From an uncultured Collinsella sp. (GTDB lineage Bacteria; Actinomycetota; Coriobacteriia; Coriobacteriales; Coriobacteriaceae), in NCBI GenBank assembly GCA_902491415.1, contig CABUHP010000112.1, positions 1-6,047 of the forward strand: 6,047 nucleotides of DNA. Reading direction: 5' to 3'. Each line of letters opens with the position of its first letter. Positions within the stretch are counted from its first letter, which is position 1. Positions 1 through 5,234 of the stretch are shown here, piece by piece. Position numbers and translations under genes: made by a program. The notes under the pieces are model-generated. The model worked only from the letters and a program-made list of their open reading frames with translations. It searched no databases and had not been told where the DNA came from.

Positions 1-2118
1 CGGATACAGGTAGCGCATATAAGTCGAGCCGTTGCACGGGCCAATCAGGCACACAGCGAGCACGCCCAACAGCGGCACCCAGATCGCCAGTGCACGCCAT
101 GAATGACGACGCAGCAGGTAGACCACCACGGCGATCATGATCCACACGTAGGTGGCCGAGCTCATGGTGAGCGAGATAAACGGTATGCGTTGTACTGCCA
201 CGCGATACAGGTTGATCAGGTGATCGCACCAGCGCACAACCTTGCTATCGACCGGATGGAAGTCAAAGTACTTGAGGTTATCGGGCTTCGCCATGATCTC
301 GGCACTACGCGCTGTGCTGTAGACCCAGGCATCGCGCGCGCTCGGATAAAAATAACCATAGTAGTTATTGATAAGCGCCGAGATATAGCACTCGGGATCC
401 TTCTTAAACATCTGAGCCCATACCTCAAAATAGGCATCGATGTCCTCCTGCGAGGCATACTCGTTAAAGCAGTTCTTGACGGCATCGGACTTGTCAGGGT
501 TGTAGCGGCGGCCCAGGTTCTCGTACTTGAGCACCCGATCGATCGCAGCGCGCTCCTCATCGGTTACCAAACCGTCGCAGGGCGCCTCCACGATGGTGCC
601 GTCCTCCTTAACCGTAGGGTTGACGCCCGAGTTGAGGCCGTCGTGCTTTTGGACAAAACGAGCCGTCTGCTGGAACGGGATCGAGAGGATTTCGCGCTTG
701 GAACCAGGCGTGATGTCGTGTGCCGGCATAAAGACCTTGGTGAAGTACATATTAGAGGCAAGGCAGAGTGCAAGCACCGCAAGAACTCCCACCCAGCGGA
801 AACGCGGGGTGGCGCCCGAAGGCGCAGCACCAGCCTGCTTGGCTGCACGACGAGCCACATGCACGTCCCATGCGCAAAAAGCTGCCGCGATTACGCATGC
901 CGCCAGGGGAAACACCAGGCCGCCGTTGCGCAGAAACGTGGAACCCATGGCACCCAGAGCGAGCAGCAGCCAATCATGGCGCGCAAAGAGCATAGGCCTC
1001 TGTTCGCCTGCACGCTCGGCATTGGCATCGCGACGGGGCAGGCCGCAGGCCACGAGCTTCACGGTCTGCACCAACAGCATCAAAAACGCGTCGGCAAACA
1101 GCACGTCTTTGGTAAGCAAGGCCGCGTAGTTGGAGAACATGGGCATAAACACAAAGAACAGCAGGATCGCACCGCGAACCGGCAGGCTCACGCCCAGCTT
1201 GCGCAGCGACGAGATTGAATAGGCCATGCAGGCGGCCGTAATGACGAACTGAGCGCAGGTATAGATGATGAGGCCCGCGTTGGCGCTGTTGAACAGTGAA
1301 AGCCCCAGCTGGACGTACGAACCGATGATAGCCGTGTGCACCACGGGATGATGTCCGTTGAGCAACACATTGGGGTTGAGCAGACGCAGGTAGTCACTCG
1401 TGCCGTTGGGGTAGTTGAACCACTGGCGAATCTGCGCACCCGTGTCTCCCATAAAAAGGCCAGGCAGCGAAGCGATGAGCGTGGGCGCCCAGGCGATCAT
1501 AAGCACCAGGAAGGGCCCGGCAAAGGGATGGACCGAGAGCACGGCGTGAGTCACACGCCATACGCGGCCAAAGTGCGCTTCAGAAAACGGAATGCGCCGA
1601 GAGCTCAACCAATCTAGACACTCAAAGGCGAGGTAGAAGGCAACGACCGCCAAGAGCATCCAGCCCGCACCGCCTATCCAGGCGCAGATGATGCGGGCCT
1701 TGTCGCCAAGGACAATCTCGGCCGAGTCGGTGAGGTCGTAGCTGCGGCCAAACACCATGCAGACGGCAAAGAACAGCGACGGAAGGATCACCGAGGGACG
1801 CCAAGCGTCGCCGCGGCCAAAGAATACGTAGCGAAACGGCAGCGTGAGCAGGCAGGCAAGCGCAAGCAGCATGACCGCGTCGGTATGGCCGGCAAACGAG
1901 AGGAGCACCTCGTAACACACGTACAGCATGCCCGAGGCTTTGGGGTCAATCGCCAAGACTGCGTTGCTCGACACCGGGGCGGGATCGATGGAAAACGCCG
2001 TGGTCGCCAACAGCGCGAGCAAAAATGCGATGAGCGTCTGCTTGGCGGGATAGCGCTTAAACCAGACGATGCGGGCAGCGTCGCGCGCAGCCGTTGTGGA
2101 GAGGTCGGAATCCTTCAC
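1..2118 (-). CDS. DUF6020-like polytopic membrane protein, partial (C-terminus beyond left edge)
   Basis: The frame stays open for 706 codons from a GTG start at 2118 to base 1, with no stop in the window. An in-frame TAG lies 15 bases upstream and the next in-frame Met is residue 64, so GTG is the sensible start. AGAAAGG (2129-2135) lies 10 bases ahead of it. The product is hydrophobic, with about ten or more likely membrane segments, for example near residues 28-43, 80-98, 109-123, 144-166, 199-223, 280-301, 341-358, 382-413 and 443-455. A hydrophilic, probably extracytoplasmic stretch of about 190 residues follows (456-645), then two more helices (647-669, 676-693). Recognisable motifs are GHHPVVHT (255-262), SIPFQQTAR (479-487) and NGSTYMRYLYP near the visible end. 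From memory these match DUF6020, a family of unknown function. The many-helix architecture recalls GT-C type glycosyltransferases, but I see no proven catalytic motif. The hairpin at 2156-2196 separates it from lgt, so it is probably transcribed separately. The coding call is very secure; the family name is moderately so. Confidence 0.8.
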   Translation of the reverse strand, partial: MKDSDLSTTAARDAARIVWFKRYPAKQTLIAFLLALLATTAFSIDPAPVSSNAVLAIDPKASGMLYVCYEVLLSFAGHTDAVMLLALACLLTLPFRYVFFGRGDAWRPSVILPSLFFAVCMVFGRSYDLTDSAEIVLGDKARIICAWIGGAGWMLLAVVAFYLAFECLDWLSSRRIPFSEAHFGRVWRVTHAVLSVHPFAGPFLVLMIAWAPTLIASLPGLFMGDTGAQIRQWFNYPNGTSDYLRLLNPNVLLNGHHPVVHTAIIGSYVQLGLSLFNSANAGLIIYTCAQFVITAACMAYSISSLRKLGVSLPVRGAILLFFVFMPMFSNYAALLTKDVLFADAFLMLLVQTVKLVACGLPRRDANAERAGEQRPMLFARHDWLLLALGAMGSTFLRNGGLVFPLAACVIAAAFCAWDVHVARRAAKQAGAAPSGATPRFRWVGVLAVLALCLASNMYFTKVFMPAHDITPGSKREILSIPFQQTARFVQKHDGLNSGVNPTVKEDGTIVEAPCDGLVTDEERAAIDRVLKYENLGRRYNPDKSDAVKNCFNEYASQEDIDAYFEVWAQMFKKDPECYISALINNYYGYFYPSARDAWVYSTARSAEIMAKPDNLKYFDFHPVDSKVVRWCDHLINLYRVAVQRIPFISLTMSSATYVWIMIAVVVYLLRRHSWRALAIWVPLLGVLAVCLIGPCNGSTYMRYLYP

Positions 2119-2128
2119 AGTCCGAAAG

Positions 2129-2135
2129 CCTTTCT
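2129..2135 (-). promoter_or_regulatory. Ribosome binding site of the DUF6020-like gene
   Basis: AGAAAGG on the minus strand, 10 bases before the GTG start at 2118. It sits between the upstream in-frame TAG (2134-2136) and the GTG, the only usable start codon there. The spacing is on the long side. Confidence 0.55.
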
Positions 2136-2155
2136 AGAAACCTATCAAACTCGGC

Positions 2156-2196
2156 AAAACCACCACAAAGGTGCCTGTCCCCTTTGTGGTGGTTTT
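2156..2196 (-). terminator. Perfect 16-bp inverted repeat after lgt, probable terminator
   Basis: AAAACCACCACAAAGG (2156-2171) and its exact reverse complement (2181-2196) flank a 9-base loop. The hairpin begins 5 bases beyond the lgt stop codon (2202-2204). Its 3' arm ends in TTTT on either strand, so it could terminate lgt transcription and, in principle, plus-strand transcripts. The U tract is short, but the stem is long and perfect. Its core (AAGG-TGCCTGTCC-CCTT) also resembles a dispersed bacterial palindromic repeat; see findings. Confidence 0.65.
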
Positions 2197-2201
2197 GGTG
2201 G

Positions 2202-3023
2202 TTAGGCGTCGAGGTAGATGCGCTGGGGGCGATTGCGGTGTCGGGCGAAGATGATGAGCGCCAGACCGGCGATCACGAGCGGCAAACTCAGCAGCTGACC
2301 CATGGTGATGACGCCGCCCAGCAGATAACCCAGCTGGGCATCGGGCACGCGCACGAACTCAACGAGAAAGCGGACGATGCCGTACCCCATCACGAACACG
2401 CCCATAAACGTACCCTGGGGCAGCAGCGGCTTTTTGCGGCTGAGCACCTGCAGAATGCAAAAGAGCACGATGCCCTCAAGAAATGCCTCGTAGAGCTGGG
2501 AGGGGTGACGCGGCATATCGCCCGCAGTCCCGCCAAAGACCACGCCCCATGGCAGATCGGTCGGCTTGCCCCACAGCTCTCCGTTGACAAAGTTGGCACA
2601 ACGGCCCAGGCACAAGGCCAGCGGCGCGCCTATGACGGCAAGGTCTGCCAAAGTCCATGCGTCGAGCTTATACATGCGGCACACGAGCACGCCGCCGATG
2701 ATGCCGCCCACCAGGCCACCATGGAAGCTCATGCCGCCTTCATTGGTGGCAAAGATCTCGAGCGGATGCGCCCAGTAGTAGCCGTCGCCGTAAAAGATGA
2801 CGTAGAACAGGCGCGCACCGATAATGAGGCCAAAGACCACGCCGACCACGACACTCGTCAGGTCATCAATCGTGATGTTAAAGCCCCAGCGACGCTGTGT
2901 GCGGTACATGACAACCGCCGTGAGCAGGGCGCCGACCACATAGGCCAGACCATACCAGTAAATCGTGATAGGCCCCGCCGAGATCGCGACAGGATCAAGC
3001 ATATGGTAGAAGTCGTTGAGCAT
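2202..3023 (-). CDS. lgt: Prolipoprotein diacylglyceryl transferase
   Basis: This integral membrane enzyme transfers diacylglycerol from phosphatidylglycerol to the lipobox cysteine of prolipoproteins, the first step of lipoprotein maturation. The 273-residue product matches the usual family length (about 260-290). The family signature GRCANFVNGELWG is complete at residues 140-152. It holds the Arg (R141) and Asn (N144) corresponding to E. coli R143 and N146. Other hallmarks are MSFHGG (98-103, with the essential His at 101), RHPSQLYE (172-179), and RFLVEFVRVPD (218-228) with R225 matching the second essential Arg, E. coli R239. Seven or so hydrophobic segments are visible. A longer frame begins at 3083. 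The start at 3023 is preferred because AGGAGGG lies 5 bases upstream and the protein then begins with the typical short N-terminus before the YWYGLAY helix (22-28). It lies 109 bases after the NifU gene and ends just before a strong hairpin. Confidence 0.97.
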   Translation of the reverse strand: MLNDFYHMLDPVAISAGPITIYWYGLAYVVGALLTAVVMYRTQRRWGFNITIDDLTSVVVGVVFGLIIGARLFYVIFYGDGYYWAHPLEIFATNEGGMSFHGGLVGGIIGGVLVCRMYKLDAWTLADLAVIGAPLALCLGRCANFVNGELWGKPTDLPWGVVFGGTAGDMPRHPSQLYEAFLEGIVLFCILQVLSRKKPLLPQGTFMGVFVMGYGIVRFLVEFVRVPDAQLGYLLGGVITMGQLLSLPLVIAGLALIIFARHRNRPQRIYLDA

Positions 3024-3028
3024 GTCGA

Positions 3029-3035
3029 CCCTCCT
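3029..3035 (-). promoter_or_regulatory. Ribosome binding site deciding the lgt start
   Basis: AGGAGGG on the minus strand, 5 bases ahead of the ATG at 3023. No comparable site precedes the longer start at 3083, so this sets the N-terminus at MLNDFYHMLD. Confidence 0.85.
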
Positions 3036-3047
3036 ACTCCCTACATA

Positions 3048-3088
3048 CAAATGCGGCCGCGGGCCTTGCGCTCGCAGCCGCATATTTG
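3048..3088 (-). other. Imperfect inverted repeat between nifU-like gene and lgt
   Basis: CAAATGCGGC (3048-3057) pairs with GCCGCATATTTG (3077-3088), giving a 10-bp stem with a 2-base bulge and a 19-base loop. It lies 44 bases after the stop of the NifU-type gene and 13 bases upstream of the lgt Shine-Dalgarno. It could be a weak terminator of the upstream gene or a structure in the lgt leader. The T tract after the stem is only three bases, so a terminator call is not secure. Confidence 0.35.
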
Positions 3089-3132
3089 GGCGTAACGTCT
3101 ATGCGGAGTATGCCGTCCGCAGCTTTCGCAGC

Positions 3133-3411
3133 TTAGAACGGCGCATACTCGTCGTACAGGTCCTCGGCCTCGCCGGAGGCATTGACCTGCTCAACTCGGG
3201 TAACGCCGGGCACATGCTCCTTCAGGATGCGCTCGATACCCATGGAAAGGGTTAGCGAGCTCATGGGACAGCCGGCGCAGGCGCCCTGCAGTTCCAGCTT
3301 GACGACGCCCTCGTCGTCGACGCCCACATACTCCATATCGCCGCCGTCGGCCTGCAGGTTGGGGCGAATCTCTTCAAGAACCTTCTTAAGCAGCTCTTCG
3401 TTAACAGCCAC
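3133..3411 (-). CDS. NifU C-terminal-domain Fe-S cluster scaffold or carrier protein
   Basis: A 92-residue cytosolic protein made of a single NifU C-terminal domain, which in this family binds a 4Fe-4S (or 2Fe-2S) cluster between subunits and delivers it to apoproteins. The hallmark sequence is IRPNLQADGGDMEYV (15-29), then GACAGCPMSS (43-52) with the cluster-binding C45 and C48 in CxxC spacing, followed by the IERILKEHVPGV helix (59-70). The acidic tail (GEAEDLYDEY) is ordinary for stand-alone members. The start codon is GTG, backed by a perfect AAAGGAG 5 bases upstream. No suf or isc gene is visible beside it. It sits between the deaminase and lgt with 170- and 109-base gaps, so it is likely its own unit. 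It lacks the IscU-like N-terminal and the central domain of full NifU, as expected for this subfamily (Nfu-like). Confidence 0.93.
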   Translation of the reverse strand: MAVNEELLKKVLEEIRPNLQADGGDMEYVGVDDEGVVKLELQGACAGCPMSSLTLSMGIERILKEHVPGVTRVEQVNASGEAEDLYDEYAPF

Positions 3412-3416
3412 AGGGG

Positions 3417-3423
3417 CTCCTTT
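3417..3423 (-). promoter_or_regulatory. Ribosome binding site for the GTG-started NifU-type gene
   Basis: AAAGGAG on the minus strand, 5 bases ahead of the GTG at 3411. This supports a GTG rather than an ATG start. Confidence 0.8.
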
Positions 3424-3433
3424 CTCACAATAA

Positions 3434-3449
3434 CGCGGGCACGCCCGCG
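3434..3449 (-). other. GC-rich hairpin upstream of the NifU-type gene
   Basis: CGCGGGC (3434-3440) and GCCCGCG (3443-3449) are perfect complements with a 2-base centre. On the minus strand the hairpin ends 10 bases before the AAAGGAG site. It has no following T run (TTATTGTG follows), so it is more likely a 5' leader structure, or a weak end signal for the upstream deaminase, than a standard terminator. Confidence 0.4.
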
Positions 3450-3581
3450 GACAGAAGCTATGTTACTACAGCCATGTACCCGCTCACGAGCCGTCCATGC
3501 GCGCAGACGCGACTTTCACGAGTAGTCAATTTGGGACGGGGCTCTTTTGGCTGTTTTGCCGCCAGCTGGCGTTGGCACGCA

Positions 3582-4106
3582 CTACTGCTGAGCTTGTCCC
3601 CCGGTACCAATCTGAACATCGACGATAACCTGGCGGTAGCTGATGCCGCAAGAGTCAAGAATGCGGCGGCTGATACGGCCATCATCGGTGTCGGCGTACT
3701 TGTTGTCCAGGTAGACAACCTCGCCCACGCCCACCTGCGCCAAAATCTTGGCGCAGTCGTGGCACGGAAACAGCGTGACGTAGACCGTGGAACCCTCGAG
3801 GTCCTTGAGCGAACCACGGTAGTTGAGCACGGCGTTGGCCTCGGCATGGACCACGTAGTTGTGCTTGTCCTGCAGCGGGTCGTCGCTCGTACCCCACGGG
3901 AAAAAGTCGTCGTTGAGCGCCGAGGGTGTACCGTTGTAGCCCACCGAAAGGATGCGGTGGTTGGTGTTGGCGATGCACGCACCCACCTGCGTGTTGGGGT
4001 CCTTGCTGCGGCGCTGCGCGGCGATGGCCACGCTCATAAAGAACTCGTCCCAGCTAATGACGTCCAGGCGCTTGCCTGACGAAGTTTGATGAAGATCGTC
4101 CGACAT
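3582..4106 (-). CDS. Deoxycytidylate (dCMP) deaminase family protein
   Basis: A 174-residue zinc enzyme expected to convert dCMP to dUMP, feeding thymidylate synthesis; relatives in Firmicutes are annotated as ComE operon protein 2. The cytidine/deoxycytidylate deaminase zinc signature is intact: HAEANAV (87-93) with zinc ligand H87 and catalytic E89, and PCHDCAKIL (114-122) with C115 and C118. The dCMP-deaminase-specific NGTP segment appears in VGYNGTPS (55-62). The N-terminal WDEFFMSVA helix (19-27) followed by RRSKDPNTQVGA (32-43) is also typical. An ATG at 4142 is in frame, but the ATG at 4106 is preferred. GGAGGTG (4113-4119) lies 6 bases upstream of it, and the 4142 codon falls inside the probable -10 box. 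A spacer of 84 bases with a hairpin separates it from coaX, so it likely has its own promoter. Family assignment is firm; substrate preference within the family is inferred. Confidence 0.94.
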   Translation of the reverse strand: MSDDLHQTSSGKRLDVISWDEFFMSVAIAAQRRSKDPNTQVGACIANTNHRILSVGYNGTPSALNDDFFPWGTSDDPLQDKHNYVVHAEANAVLNYRGSLKDLEGSTVYVTLFPCHDCAKILAQVGVGEVVYLDNKYADTDDGRISRRILDSCGISYRQVIVDVQIGTGGQAQQ

Positions 4107-4112
4107 GGCAGA

Positions 4113-4119
4113 CACCTCC
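4113..4119 (-). promoter_or_regulatory. Ribosome binding site deciding the dCMP deaminase start
   Basis: GGAGGTG on the minus strand, 6 bases ahead of the ATG at 4106. The longer start at 4142 has no such site. Confidence 0.85.
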
Positions 4120-4140
4120 GTAATCGCAATAGTTTGACCC

Positions 4141-4149
4141 ATTGTAGCA
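4141..4149 (-). promoter_or_regulatory. Extended -10 promoter of the dCMP deaminase gene
   Basis: The minus strand reads TGCTACAAT, that is, TG-N-TACAAT, 5 of 6 matches to the -10 consensus plus the extended TG. No good -35 is present at 17 bases, as is common for extended -10 promoters. Transcription would begin near 4134, leaving a leader of about 28 bases with the GGAGGTG site. The -10 covers the ATG at 4142, which rules that codon out if this promoter is used. Confidence 0.6.
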
Positions 4150-4153
4150 GGTG

Positions 4154-4192
4154 AAAGGTGGAGGCGTTTGTCCCACCGGCGCCCTCACCTTT
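4154..4192 (-). terminator. Hairpin at the end of coaX, probable terminator
   Basis: AAAGGTGGAGGCG (4154-4166) and CGCCCTCACCTTT (4180-4192) form a 13-base-pair stem with one mismatch and one wobble around a 13-base loop. On the minus strand the stem starts within the coaX stop codon (4191-4193) and finishes in CCACCTTT just before the deaminase promoter. The T run is only three bases, so it is an imperfect intrinsic terminator, but its position exactly between the two genes supports the role. Confidence 0.5.
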
Positions 4193-5042
4193 ACACGCGG
4201 CGGGGCTTTTGGTTGATGCGGTAGAGCTCGGCGAGACCCCGCAACGTCAGCGCGTCGTCAACCGTCAGGCTATGGCCGACCAGCAACGCGAGCGCCTCGG
4301 CGTCGTCGCCGGTAATGACGATGGGCACGTCGCCCTCCCCCGCGGCCTTGGTCGCGCGCATCTCGGCGAGCACCATGTCGAGCATGCCGTCGATGCGGGC
4401 CACCTCGCCCAAGACCACGCCCGAGCGCATAGCCTCGCGCGTGTTGCGGCCGATCACATGCGTGGGCGCCGAGGGCTCGACCTGAGGCAAACGCGCCGCG
4501 GCCGCCGAAAGCGAACGGGCGCCAAGCGCCAGACCCGGCGCGATGACGCCGCCCACAAAGGTACCGCGCGCGTCGATGACCTCGATATTGGTCGTGGTGC
4601 CCAGGTCAATCACGATGCACGGAGAGCCGTAGACGGCACGGGCCGCCACGGCGTCGGCGATGCGGTCGGGACCAATCTCGGCCGGATCGTCGTAGTGCAC
4701 GGGCATGCCGGTCTTAAGTCCCGGCCCCACCGTGAGCACGCGCCCCGTGCAGGTGCGGGAAAGCGCCGCTTTCCACGGGCGCTCGAGCGCCGGGACCACG
4801 CAGCTCAGCACAGCAGCCGCGGGCACAAGCGCGCCCGGCATGCCCGCATCGGCCGCCAGTGCAGCCATGACCTGCACGAGACGCATGCGCGCCTCGTCGG
4901 CTGTGGTGCTCGACGGCGTCGTGATCTCGCACGTCGCAAGCGGACATTCCTGTGCCGCGGCCGAATCCTCGGCAAACAGGCCAAAGCGAATGGACGTGTT
5001 GCCCACGTCGACCGTCAATATATATGCGCACCCATTAAGCAT
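4191..5042 (-). CDS. coaX: Type III pantothenate kinase
   Basis: Phosphorylates pantothenate with ATP in the first committed step of coenzyme A synthesis, in the cytosol. The CoaX (ASKHA-fold) motifs appear in order. DVGNTSIRFGLF (12-23) is the phosphate-binding start. GLKTGMPVHYDDPAEIGPDR (108-127) contains D126 at the position of the catalytic Asp of the GxDR motif. IDLGTTTNIEVID (145-157) and GGVIAPGLALGARSL (164-178) follow, then LPQVEP (185-190), and IGRNTREAMRSGVVLG (197-212). VITGDDAEA (242-250) stands where most family members have a TGG-type motif, and LTLRGLAELYRIN (265-277) closes the domain. The length is 283 residues against about 255-260 typical; the extra length is partly in a Ser/Thr/Ala-rich stretch. 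In-frame ATGs at 5096 and 5060 exist, but 5042 is chosen. AAAGGAG lies 8 bases upstream of it, VDVGNT then sits near the N-terminus as usual, and 5096 lies upstream of the likely -10. Type III enzymes are not inhibited by CoA feedback (family knowledge). The gene diverges from the OPT transporter. Confidence 0.95.
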   Translation of the reverse strand: MLNGCAYILTVDVGNTSIRFGLFAEDSAAAQECPLATCEITTPSSTTADEARMRLVQVMAALAADAGMPGALVPAAAVLSCVVPALERPWKAALSRTCTGRVLTVGPGLKTGMPVHYDDPAEIGPDRIADAVAARAVYGSPCIVIDLGTTTNIEVIDARGTFVGGVIAPGLALGARSLSAAAARLPQVEPSAPTHVIGRNTREAMRSGVVLGEVARIDGMLDMVLAEMRATKAAGEGDVPIVITGDDAEALALLVGHSLTVDDALTLRGLAELYRINQKPRRV

Positions 5043-5050
5043 CGTCGGCG

Positions 5051-5057
5051 CTCCTTT
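5051..5057 (-). promoter_or_regulatory. Ribosome binding site deciding the coaX start
   Basis: AAAGGAG on the minus strand, 8 bases ahead of the ATG at 5042. Confidence 0.8.
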
Positions 5058-5069
5058 CATCTGCCCAGC

Positions 5070-5075
5070 AGTATA
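5070..5075 (-). promoter_or_regulatory. -10 box of the coaX promoter
   Basis: TATACT on the minus strand, 5 of 6 to consensus. Transcription would start near 5063 and give a leader of about 20 bases holding the AAAGGAG site. The -35 is poor: GGATGA at 17 bases, or ATGACT (4 of 6) at a short 15-base spacing. Confidence 0.55.
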
Positions 5076-5090
5076 TCGCCTACCTAAACC

Positions 5091-5108
5091 AGTCATCCCA
5101 AAATGACT
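5091..5108. promoter_or_regulatory. Palindrome between coaX and opt, candidate operator
   Basis: AGTCAT-cccaaa-ATGACT, two perfect 6-base arms with a 6-base spacer. It lies between the two facing TATACT boxes and covers the expected -35 position of both promoters, neither of which has a good -35. This is where a shared repressor or activator could bind. No regulator gene is visible in the window. Confidence 0.4.
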
Positions 5109-5118
5109 AGCTTGCGGC

Positions 5119-5124
5119 TATACT
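5119..5124 (+). promoter_or_regulatory. -10 box of the OPT transporter promoter
   Basis: TATACT, 5 of 6 to consensus. At 17 bases upstream the -35 position reads TCCCAA, a poor match that overlaps the palindrome. Transcription would start near 5131, leaving an untranslated leader of about 104 bases. Confidence 0.5.
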
Positions 5125-5130
5125 GGTGCG

Positions 5131-5234
5131 CGGTCGTTTGCGAGCTCACGCGGCGGCCCTTGGTAACCCGACTTCCCGCGCCGTATCCGTAGCGGCGCTC
5201 CCGGGGGAAGCGGATATACGCAAAGGAGTTCTAA
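5131..5234 (+). other. Structured 5' leader of the OPT transporter gene
   Basis: This GC-rich leader contains two hairpins that share bases and so exclude each other. The first is GCGCCG (5178-5183) with CGGCGC (5193-5198). The second is CGTATCCG (5182-5189) with CGGATATACG (5211-5220), carrying a 2-base bulge. The second ends one base before the AAAGGAG ribosome binding site (5222-5228), which is 6 bases from the ATG. Whether it is regulatory is unproven; it matches no riboswitch class I recognise. Confidence 0.35.

Noticed and set aside
103..1218. Long plus-strand open frame (371 codons) opposite the DUF6020-like gene
   Set aside because: It is the antisense of an uninterrupted 706-codon membrane protein frame; its product is rich in His, Arg and Gln with no domain, as expected for a GC-rich antisense frame.
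3024..3083. N-terminal extension of Lgt from the ATG at 3083
   Set aside because: That start has no ribosome binding site, its added residues are Arg-rich and unlike Lgt, and the frame there overlaps an inverted repeat.
2094..3095. Plus-strand open frame of 333 codons covering lgt
   Set aside because: Antisense of lgt, whose motifs are complete; the His/Asp/Arg-rich translation has no recognisable family, and no ribosome binding site was noted.
3560..3571. CGCCAGCTGGCG palindrome as terminator of the deaminase gene
   Set aside because: On the minus strand it is followed by AAAAC rather than a T tract, so it does not fit an intrinsic terminator.
3474..4079. Plus-strand open frame of 201 codons opposite the deaminase
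   Set aside because: Antisense of a gene with an intact zinc signature; no domain of its own.
4158..5087. Plus-strand open frame of 309 codons opposite coaX
   Set aside because: Antisense shadow of an intact CoaX; Arg/His-rich low-complexity translation.
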